From: Bacteroides ndongoniae
GTDB taxonomy: Bacteria; Bacteroidota; Bacteroidia; Bacteroidales; Bacteroidaceae
Direction of reading: 5' to 3'
NCBI RefSeq assembly: GCF_900108345.1
Contig: NZ_FNVV01000014.1
Span: 744,001-808,000 of the forward strand
DNA: 64,000 nucleotides
Position numbers and translations under genes: made by a program. Each line of letters opens with the position of its first letter. Positions within the stretch are counted from its first letter, which is position 1. The notes beneath the pieces were generated by a model. The model saw nothing but the letters and a program-made list of their open reading frames with translations. It ran no database searches and was not told where the DNA came from. Positions 56,966 through 64,000 of this stretch are shown piece by piece.

Positions 56966-59900
56966 TCATTTTTTCACTGTCTTCGTGGACTTATCCTTCT
57001 TCAGGCAAAGCAACGGAAGGAAGAAAAAAATACCGATGACCGACATCACCAGTCCGCCGATCGTACCTGCTGCCAACGGAAACCAGAAACCTTCCTTTTC
57101 GGTACCTACCATGAATGGAATAAATCCTAACACGGTAGATATCACAGTCAGGAAAATCGGAACAATCTTCGCATTCCAAGCCTTCACATAAGCATAATAT
57201 CGGGACATGTGCGGGAAGCGCCGGCAAATGCCATTGTATTCGTTCAGGATGTAGATACTCGCATTGACCGTAATGCCACACAACAATACAAATGAGGCAA
57301 ATCCTCCCTGATCGAAGTTCAGCTGGAACCAATAGAACGTCAGGAAAACGCCGATGTACGAAACCGGTATGATGAATATAATGGCCAGCGGTTGCTTCAG
57401 CGAGTTAAACAGGATGCTGGTCGTACAGAAAATGATGGATATCACGATGAGCAGAAGCAAGTACTGCTTGTTGATGCCTCCGCCCCACCCCCATGTCTGG
57501 CGCTCCGACTCGGCCGTATACCCCATCGGGAGCAGCTTCTTGATGGCTTCCAGATCGCGCTCCTGCACCCGGTTGCCCATTTCGTACGAACCGATATATT
57601 CGTATTGCAGACACAGGCGGTACTGCTGGTTCTCCTTCGCAATGTTCTGGGGCATCTGTCCTTTCTCCACCACAGACAGGTCGGACAGCTTATACTGCTT
57701 GTCGGCCGAATAGCCGTAAGGATAGTACTGCATGGCCCAACTGTCGTACTCGCCCGACTGCCTGGAGGACAGATTCAACCGTTCCGAACCATTCTCGGTA
57801 GGAACCGTTCCCACCGATATGTTTTTACTGAAAATAGGTTCCACGGCATTGAACAGCATGCTTGCATTGACTCCTTCCTCTGCCATGCGCTGCTTGTCCA
57901 AATCGAAATAGAACTCCTGGTAATCGTCCTTCCACCACGAAAACTCCGAGTTGATGGTGACTTCCTTTATACGCCGGTGGGTCAGCAAGGTGTCTTTCAG
58001 CGCTTCGGCCCATTTGTACAGCTCGTCGTAATTGTATCCGTACATGCGGATGCGGTACGAACCGGCACTTTCGCGCACGTCGTTGCTGAAGCCCTGATCC
58101 TGCAGACCGTAAACGCTCCAACTGCCTCCACCCAGCTCCAGTGCTTTCGAGATGATGCCCGCTTTCAGCGTATAGGGGAAACCGCTTTTTTCTGCTTCCT
58201 TCTTGAAATAAACGTTGATGCTGGCCCGGCGGGCATTGTAAACATTGGTCTGGAACTGTCTGATTTCGCTGAACTGCGTCAGATAGGTTTCCATCCGCTT
58301 CACCAGCGTGTTCATCTGCTCCAGCGTGCTGCCGTTGGGCAGATTGGCATTGGCGGTCAGCACCACTTCCTCGTTGCGGGTAAAGTAACTGCCTTCGTAC
58401 ACCTTCTCCACAAACAGCCGCCAACTGCCTCCCAAGACTTTGTCCACGATGGGTTTCACCGATTCCTTGTATGTGGTAGAGCCTAACGTCTTGTTATACA
58501 AGTCCGGCCACGTGCCTTCGCCCTCCAGCTTTTCGGGCAACAGGAAGACCGGCAACCCGAATGCCAGCACCAGCACTACGGCTACCGCCCAGCGCCAGCG
58601 TTGCAGAAACTTGATCTGACGGATGTAGTAATGAGAGAACCAGACCGCACACCGCTTTGCGCTGAACGTCCGGTGCCATTTGTCTGCCATCCGCTGACGC
58701 CAGCGTTGCAGGAACAGCAACCGGCGTTTCTTCGTTGACGGCTGATAGGTCAGTCCCGTCTTTTCGATCATGGCCGGTACGAAGAACAGGGCCACGAACA
58801 GCGAAACGGCCAGATTGATAATGACCACTGCCGCAAAGTCTTGCAGATTCAGCCGGATACGTTCGTCCAGGAAGAAGACAATGACCAGGGCTCCCATCGT
58901 CGTCAGCGTGGCTGCCAGCACCGACATGAACGCCTTCAGATTGCGGCGGTGCAGAATGTGGTCGGTCATCACAATGGTACTGTCTATCACCAGATTCAGC
59001 GAAATGGTGATACCGGCCAGCGAGTAAAGCTGCATCTCCAGTCCGAACAAGTAATAGAAAATGATGGCCACCGCTATGTTGATAAACAGACTGCTGACAA
59101 TCAGCAACAGATACTTACCTTTCCGTGTGATGAGCCATACGAAGACAAACAGGATGAGCACCGTCAGACCGGTCCGCAGATAGATTTTATTCATCTCCGC
59201 ATGTATGTATTCGGTAGCATCGTATCCGATATGCACTTCATATCCGGCGGGCAATACCTGCTGTATGCTTTCCATTTCCTGTTCCACCAGTTTGCTCAGT
59301 TCCAGCTGGTTGGCCGTTTCCTCGGCTGTGACGGACAGGTAGATGGAGTTCAGTCCGTTGATGCGGTAATAGCTTTGAGGCTCTTCTTCGGTGTGGACGA
59401 CGCTGACCAGCTGGTCCAGCCGGAACAGTCTTCCGTTGGAGGCCGTCACCGTAATGGTAGTCGGGTCGAAGCCGAAATCGGTCTTTTCCGGGACCAGCGC
59501 CAGTCTGATCCACTGCTTGCCGCCGCGTCCGTTGTCCACGTTGTGCGTGCCCAGGAACTCTTTCCGGTACGCCTGCTGAATGGCAGCCTGAATATCGTAC
59601 GGGCTGATTCCCAGCGTACGCAGCTTTTCGCTGTCGTACTCCAGCCTCCACTCCATCGGGGTGGCTCCGCTTACGTCCACCTTGTACACGCCCGGCAAGG
59701 CGGCCAGACGGGGCTTGATGTGTTCCTCGGCGTATTGCTGAATCCAGATGGGGGAAGAAGGCGCATTCAACGTGAACGAAATAAACGGACGGTTGGCATC
59801 GTCTTCGGGCATCCGCATCTGGATGTACGGATAGCTTACCCCATCCGGCAGTCCCGACCAGGCCTGCCTCACCACGGTAGAGGCTTCGAAGCGTACCACG

Positions 59901-60187
59901 TCGATGTCGGCATGTTTGTCCAAATCGACATCAATTCTTCCCCATCCGTTTCCCGAAGTCGAATTCAGGTTCCTGACTCCCCGGATGCGTGCCAGCATGG
60001 CTTCCAACTTACTTGTCACTTCCATCTCGACCACCCGCGACGAAGCTCCCGGCATGTTGAAGCCGACACTGAAGCCCGGCAAGGCACGCGACGGATTCAG
60101 CTTGACAGGCAGCAACGGCACTAATGCCAGCCCCACCAGCGCAAGGCAGATAAAGGAAACGATGACTGTAAAAGAAGAATGTCTCAT
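56966..60187 (-). CDS. RND-family efflux pump inner-membrane protein
   Basis: The 1073-residue protein has the RND plan: TM1 at about 9-29, a first periplasmic porter loop (about 30-335), six TMs, a second large loop and a final six-TM block that ends near 1065. TVVRQAWSGLPDGVSYPYIQ and GVYKVDVSGATPMEWRLEYD are porter-domain motifs. TM4 carries an SLNLVIDSTIVMTDHIL segment. It is a proton-driven exporter. It shares a row with a TolC protein and a second RND pump, which suggests a heteromeric (MdtBC-like) pump. No membrane-fusion gene is seen in the window part of the cluster. Confidence 0.92.
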   Translation of the reverse strand: MRHSSFTVIVSFICLALVGLALVPLLPVKLNPSRALPGFSVGFNMPGASSRVVEMEVTSKLEAMLARIRGVRNLNSTSGNGWGRIDVDLDKHADIDVVRFEASTVVRQAWSGLPDGVSYPYIQMRMPEDDANRPFISFTLNAPSSPIWIQQYAEEHIKPRLAALPGVYKVDVSGATPMEWRLEYDSEKLRTLGISPYDIQAAIQQAYRKEFLGTHNVDNGRGGKQWIRLALVPEKTDFGFDPTTITVTASNGRLFRLDQLVSVVHTEEEPQSYYRINGLNSIYLSVTAEETANQLELSKLVEQEMESIQQVLPAGYEVHIGYDATEYIHAEMNKIYLRTGLTVLILFVFVWLITRKGKYLLLIVSSLFINIAVAIIFYYLFGLEMQLYSLAGITISLNLVIDSTIVMTDHILHRRNLKAFMSVLAATLTTMGALVIVFFLDERIRLNLQDFAAVVIINLAVSLFVALFFVPAMIEKTGLTYQPSTKKRRLLFLQRWRQRMADKWHRTFSAKRCAVWFSHYYIRQIKFLQRWRWAVAVVLVLAFGLPVFLLPEKLEGEGTWPDLYNKTLGSTTYKESVKPIVDKVLGGSWRLFVEKVYEGSYFTRNEEVVLTANANLPNGSTLEQMNTLVKRMETYLTQFSEIRQFQTNVYNARRASINVYFKKEAEKSGFPYTLKAGIISKALELGGGSWSVYGLQDQGFSNDVRESAGSYRIRMYGYNYDELYKWAEALKDTLLTHRRIKEVTINSEFSWWKDDYQEFYFDLDKQRMAEEGVNASMLFNAVEPIFSKNISVGTVPTENGSERLNLSSRQSGEYDSWAMQYYPYGYSADKQYKLSDLSVVEKGQMPQNIAKENQQYRLCLQYEYIGSYEMGNRVQERDLEAIKKLLPMGYTAESERQTWGWGGGINKQYLLLLIVISIIFCTTSILFNSLKQPLAIIFIIPVSYIGVFLTFYWFQLNFDQGGFASFVLLCGITVNASIYILNEYNGICRRFPHMSRYYAYVKAWNAKIVPIFLTVISTVLGFIPFMVGTEKEGFWFPLAAGTIGGLVMSVIGIFFFLPLLCLKKDKSTKTVKK

Positions 60188-60226
60188 TAGTGACTTATTA
60201 ATTTAAGTTTCGGCTTTACTATCTAC

Positions 60227-60336
60227 AATTCCCGGCGGCTTTTCACGCAATTCCCGCCGGCTTTTCACGCAAAATCCGCCGGCTTTTCCCCGAAAACCCC
60301 TCGGCTTTCCAACGGAAACTCCCCGGCTTTTGCCTG
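60227..60336. repeat. 22-bp tandem array, five units (array E3)
   Basis: Units start at 60227, 60249, 60271, 60293 and 60315. The pattern is AAnnCCCGCCGGCTTTT plus a spacer (cacgc, ccccg, aacgg). GCCGGC or CGGCGG with flanking AA and TTTT blocks is kept, and the length is always 22. The array lies in the roughly 200-bp gap between the TolC gene and the second RND gene, inside one co-directional row. Confidence 0.9.
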
Positions 60337-60387
60337 AGTCGCATTCACCTCCCGCGGTGCGGAAGGCGGACGCCTGTTCTACGGCTG

Positions 60388-61872
60388 TCAATTGTCATAA
60401 TCGAACTTTTCCGACAGCGAGAAGCCCGACATGAAGTCGTGCAACGTCAGTTTACGTATCTTGTAGTAGTTCAGCCAGTAATTCTTTAAGGCCGATATGT
60501 AGTTGCGTTGCGCCTCCTGCTGACGGTTCAGCGACAGGGTAAGGCTGTTGATGTCTGCCTTACCGATGATGAACCGCTGACGCGTCTCTTCGTAAGCCAG
60601 TATGGCCAGGTCGAGTGCCTCTTCCGCACTGCTTACCAGGCTTTGCTGTATGTTGAAGTCGCTGACCGTCATCACCACTTCTTCCTCGATGCTTGCTTCG
60701 CTCTGACGTGCTGAAGTCCTTACCACATTCAGGTTGTTGCGAGCCATGTTGTATTTGCCTTTCCTCACGCCCCAGTCCACCAGCGGGATGCTGACGCTGA
60801 CCGACACCATCTCCTGCTGCATAGGCCGTCGGTATGCCTCGCCAAACTGTTCGGCCACCTGGTTGAAACCGATGCTGGCATTGATGCTGGCGTTGAAGCG
60901 CGACTCCTTCTTGGTGCGGTCCACATTCTGCTCGGCCTCCAGTATGTTCTGCTTCAGTTCCAGGAAATCCGGATTGTTGGTGCGGGCGGCGGCCAGAGCC
61001 TCATCCACCGGCACAACCAGCGAACGCGGCGTACCGGGCAGCTCCAGCCGTATCTGGGTGTTCTTCTCCATATTGAGGAACGAAGCCAGCGCAAACATGG
61101 CACGCTTCAGTGAACTGGCCGCATTCTGCAAGGTGTTGTGGGCATTCACCACGTCGAGCTTCAAGGTCAGCAGGTCGGCACGGCTGATGGACGCTATCTT
61201 CAGGCGTTGCATGCCGATGCTGTACAGCGTATCTGTCGAAGCCACGTTGTCCTTGGCCAAGTCGTATTCTGCCTGTGCCATGGCCAGGTCGAAGAAGTAG
61301 GTGGTGGCCAGCTCGGACACCTGTTCGGCGTTGTAAATGTATTCTTTCTTCACCTTCTCGTACTTCAGAGGCTCTATCTTGCGTTCCCAGCGGAAGGCAT
61401 TGTAACCCACCAGGCTCTGCGAGTATCCCAACCGGATAGGCACGCTGGTATACTGCGTATATTGGTTGGACCCGAAGCTACGCATGAAGCCCAGTTCCGT
61501 GTCGATGTAGAAGGTACCGCCCGTCAGGTCCAGATTCTGCCGGATGGCCAGGTTGCCATACGCGTAAAACGACTGCTGGCTGCGATAGATGTCCAGGTCC
61601 TGTTCCGAGTCGTACCGGCGTGTAATGTCGCGGTTATACTGGGCGGGCGTCATGTTCAGCGTCAGGCTGGGCAGGCGGTTGGCCTTGTACGTGCGATACT
61701 CCCAGTAGCCTGCCAGATACATGTTCTGCGTGCGGAAAGCTTCCAGCGAACTGTCGTTGGCCAGTCTGATGGTTTTCTCCAGATCCAATACCACCAGTTG
61801 CTGGGCTTCGGTTTGCACGGCCGGCAGGCAGATGCCGAGCCCCCATCCTATCAGAAAAATAAGTTTTTTCAT
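60388..61872 (-). CDS. TolC-family outer membrane protein of the RND cluster
   Basis: The 494-residue product has a signal peptide (MKKLIFLIGWGLGICLPAVQ, cleavage near TEAQ) and the two outer-membrane efflux helical repeats (VVLDLEKTIRLANDSSLEAF; LDLAILAYEETRQRFIIGKA near 425-445). It is somewhat longer than the other two TolC proteins of the window. It is 33 bases downstream of the partial RND gene and upstream of the second RND gene, so it provides the exit duct for both. The C-terminus is DFMSGFSLSEKFDYDN. Confidence 0.92.
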   Translation of the reverse strand: MKKLIFLIGWGLGICLPAVQTEAQQLVVLDLEKTIRLANDSSLEAFRTQNMYLAGYWEYRTYKANRLPSLTLNMTPAQYNRDITRRYDSEQDLDIYRSQQSFYAYGNLAIRQNLDLTGGTFYIDTELGFMRSFGSNQYTQYTSVPIRLGYSQSLVGYNAFRWERKIEPLKYEKVKKEYIYNAEQVSELATTYFFDLAMAQAEYDLAKDNVASTDTLYSIGMQRLKIASISRADLLTLKLDVVNAHNTLQNAASSLKRAMFALASFLNMEKNTQIRLELPGTPRSLVVPVDEALAAARTNNPDFLELKQNILEAEQNVDRTKKESRFNASINASIGFNQVAEQFGEAYRRPMQQEMVSVSVSIPLVDWGVRKGKYNMARNNLNVVRTSARQSEASIEEEVVMTVSDFNIQQSLVSSAEEALDLAILAYEETRQRFIIGKADINSLTLSLNRQQEAQRNYISALKNYWLNYYKIRKLTLHDFMSGFSLSEKFDYDN

Positions 61873-61905
61873 CTGTTTGTTCGAATTAATCTCCTCAATA
61901 CAGAG

Positions 61906-64000
61906 TCAGCACGATGCTGTCTCACTCTTTACCTTTCGTTCACTTTTTCTATATATGTACCAATATATCAGCGGAATAATAAACAGACTGACTAACGTGC
62001 CTATCAGCATGGCTCCGATCATGGCGATGGAAAGCGGCTTTTGCAGCTCCGAGCCCATGTCGAACGAGAACAGCAAGGGCACCATGGCAAATATGGTGGT
62101 CAGCGAAGTCATCACAATGGGACGCAAACGCCTGCGGCCTGCCTCGTGTATGGCCTCCAGCAGCGGCATCCCGCCCTTACGCAGCTCGTTGATGGCATCC
62201 AGCTTCAGGATGGAGTCGTTGATGATGATACCGCAGGTCACTATCAGTCCGATGGCCGACATCAGGTTCAGCGTATGCCCGCATACCCACAGCAGCACCA
62301 GCGAGAAGGCGACATCGACCGGAATCTCGAACAGCACGATGAGCGGTTGCAGGAAACTTTCGAACTGTGCCGCCAGGATGAAATACATCAGTAGGATGGA
62401 AACGAACAGGATAACGACCAGCTCGTCCAGCATCTTCTGGTTCGAGAAGAAGCTTCCGCTGAACACGGTGTCCCACTCGTCCGAAGCCTCGGTCACCTTG
62501 TCCACCCCAGCCATCAGCTCGGGCGCATCTTCCACGTCGTAGAAGCGGAAGGGAATGTATTCCCCGCTCTTTCCGGCAGTGATGGTCTTCAGGTCTTCAC
62601 CTGCCGTCACTTTCACCAGCATCGAAAGGGGGACGTACTCTACCTGCCCCAGTCCGTCGGGGCGTGTCTGTATCAGGGTGTTCTGCAGAATCTCGTTGAC
62701 CGTCTGCTCCTCGCCCACGATGCTGACGGGCAAATACTGCTGATAAGAGTGGAGCATGGCCACGCTGTTCTCCTTGAAAGCTGTTTTCAGGGTCCGGTAC
62801 AGTTCGTCGTAAGCCACGTTGTAGAGCAGCAGACGTTCTTGCAGAATACTGATGTTCAGCTGGTTTTCGAATGCGATGCCCACAGGAGGATTACCGGTAG
62901 TCTTTGCCAGCTGCTTTTCCAACTCGCGCAACTTTTCCGCTTCGGGAGTCCGTTCCTTGCTCCGGGCATACAGTTCGGCTACGACATCGGCCTCGCCGGT
63001 GACAAACAGTTTCTCGAACACCGTCTCGGGAGGCGAAAACGAAATGACCGCATACGGATAGTGCTCGGCCACATAGGCATAGACCGCTTTCTGCAACGGA
63101 GCGATTTCTTCGGGCTTCTCTGTCTTGAAGTACAGTTCCGCTTCCGACGACGAAAGGGGGCGGTCGCGTTCCAGCAGGTAGTCCTGCTGACCGATGGCTG
63201 CGGTGCGTTCCACCGTCTTTCCGGCAAAATGCTCCAGCAGACGGTCCACCCTGTCGCGGTTTTCATCCACGTGGATGTTCTCGTTCCACTCGACGCGTGC
63301 CAGCAGCTCGTTCTGATCGACGGCCGGCATCCGCTCTTTGTCGATGAAGCGGAACATGAACACGCAAAGGGGGATGGAGACTGCACAGAACAACAGGCTG
63401 ACTGCCTTATGCCGGAATACCCAGTCGACTCCGGCATCGTAGAAGCGATCCATGGTATGCTCCTTCAGCGGATTGGGGATGCGAACCCGGCTGAGCCACG
63501 ACTTCTGGTGCAGCTTTGTCCCATAAGCCAGCGAATAGAGAACGGGCAGCAACAGGATGCCCGTGAAATAGGACACAAGCAAACCTGCCGTTACGGCAAA
63601 CGCCTGATCGTAGAACAGGGCACCGGCAATGCCGCTCATGAATATCAGCGGGACGAACACCGCCACCGTCGTCAGCGACGAACTCAGCATGGGCGTGATG
63701 ACTTCACTGGCTCCGGCGATGCAGGCACGGTGCAGGGTAAAGCCCCGCTCGCGGTACTGCGAGATGTTTTCGGTGACAATGATGCTGTTGTCCACCATCA
63801 TACCCTGCGCCAGTATCAGTCCGGACAGCGAAATGATGTTGAGCGACATGTTGAACAGGTAGAAGACCAGAAAGCAGACTATCAGCGACACCACCATACT
63901 CAGCCCGATGATGAGCGGCGAACGCACGTCGCCCAGGAACAATACCGCCACAATGCAGATGAACAGGAAACCCAATGACAGGTTCTGTTGCAGGTTGTCG
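61906..64000 (-). CDS. RND-family efflux pump, C-terminal part (runs off right edge)
   Basis: The reading frame is open at the right edge (DNLQQNLSLGFLFICI...), so the true start lies beyond 64000 and only about 698 residues are visible. It shows TM2-TM6 (MSLNIISLSGLILAQGMMVD with DNSIIVTENI), the second periplasmic loop (about 200-480) and TM7-TM12 (LMYFILAAQFESFLQPLIVL and LIVTCGIIINDSILKLDAIN). It ends KVKSETASC. The DNSIIVTENI motif is the site of RND proton-relay aspartates. It differs from the RND protein at 56966 and probably pairs with it. Confidence 0.9.
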   Translation of the reverse strand, partial: DNLQQNLSLGFLFICIVAVLFLGDVRSPLIIGLSMVVSLIVCFLVFYLFNMSLNIISLSGLILAQGMMVDNSIIVTENISQYRERGFTLHRACIAGASEVITPMLSSSLTTVAVFVPLIFMSGIAGALFYDQAFAVTAGLLVSYFTGILLLPVLYSLAYGTKLHQKSWLSRVRIPNPLKEHTMDRFYDAGVDWVFRHKAVSLLFCAVSIPLCVFMFRFIDKERMPAVDQNELLARVEWNENIHVDENRDRVDRLLEHFAGKTVERTAAIGQQDYLLERDRPLSSSEAELYFKTEKPEEIAPLQKAVYAYVAEHYPYAVISFSPPETVFEKLFVTGEADVVAELYARSKERTPEAEKLRELEKQLAKTTGNPPVGIAFENQLNISILQERLLLYNVAYDELYRTLKTAFKENSVAMLHSYQQYLPVSIVGEEQTVNEILQNTLIQTRPDGLGQVEYVPLSMLVKVTAGEDLKTITAGKSGEYIPFRFYDVEDAPELMAGVDKVTEASDEWDTVFSGSFFSNQKMLDELVVILFVSILLMYFILAAQFESFLQPLIVLFEIPVDVAFSLVLLWVCGHTLNLMSAIGLIVTCGIIINDSILKLDAINELRKGGMPLLEAIHEAGRRRLRPIVMTSLTTIFAMVPLLFSFDMGSELQKPLSIAMIGAMLIGTLVSLFIIPLIYWYIYRKSERKVKSETASC

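Overview
The window looks like chromosome from a Bacteroides-like member of the Bacteroidales. The evidence is a complete Na+-translocating NADH:quinone oxidoreductase (nqrABCDEF), a cytochrome bd oxidase with a DUF4492 partner, DUF4252 and DUF5686 proteins, a TonB-dependent receptor, an ECF sigma/anti-sigma pair, mostly weak Shine-Dalgarno signals, and many TAnnTTTG (Bacteroides -7 type) promoter elements. The species cannot be named from the sequence. No rRNA, tRNA, CRISPR, prophage or transposase gene was seen.

Layout. 1-5.8 kb: a minus-strand exporter operon with a membrane-fusion protein and four half-size FtsX/MacB permeases in an A-B-A-B order; the last runs off the left edge. 6.2-11.6 kb: a divergent plus-strand TolC / EmrA / EmrB-type drug efflux operon and an AraC regulator. 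11.9-14.2 kb: a compact three-gene unit of a small GNAT-like protein, an IbrA-like PP-loop (PAPS reductase/DUF3440) protein and an IbrB-like ParB-fold protein. 14.2-16.5 kb: cell-wall glucosaminidase, BamE-like lipoprotein and cytidine deaminase. 16.5-19.5 kb: DUF4492-cydA-cydB. 19.8-25.9 kb: a likely operon of a NapH/NapG-like polyferredoxin, a Tat-exported Fe-S aldo/keto reductase, a DUF1893 protein, a TonB receptor and NudC. 26.2-32.2 kb: a five-gene ABC-2 exporter operon. 32.3-34.0 kb: ECF sigma, membrane anti-sigma-like protein and DUF4252. 34.2-42.9 kb: glmS-purF-small membrane protein-carA-carB, which joins three glutamine amidotransferases. 43.2-50.7 kb: nitroreductase, an orphan HpaII-like restriction endonuclease, YigZ-type protein, 2-hydroxyacid dehydrogenase, RarA and DUF5686. 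50.9-56.8 kb: nqr operon. 57-64 kb: an RND efflux cluster with two RND pumps and a TolC protein, cut by the right edge.

The most striking non-genic signal is a set of short intergenic repeat arrays with an exact 22-bp period: five units each at 11.65, 37.53 and 60.23 kb, and a related three-unit array at 43.16 kb. Each unit is a small imperfect palindrome flanked by A/T runs. Core sequences differ between arrays, but period and copy number are kept, and every array lies between co-directional genes. A second signal is a dispersed GAAGAAT-type inverted-repeat element found in several gene gaps. It has also entered carA in frame, adding about 50 and about 11 residues of repeat-encoded protein. 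Other dispersed palindromic repeats separate the genes of the efflux operons.
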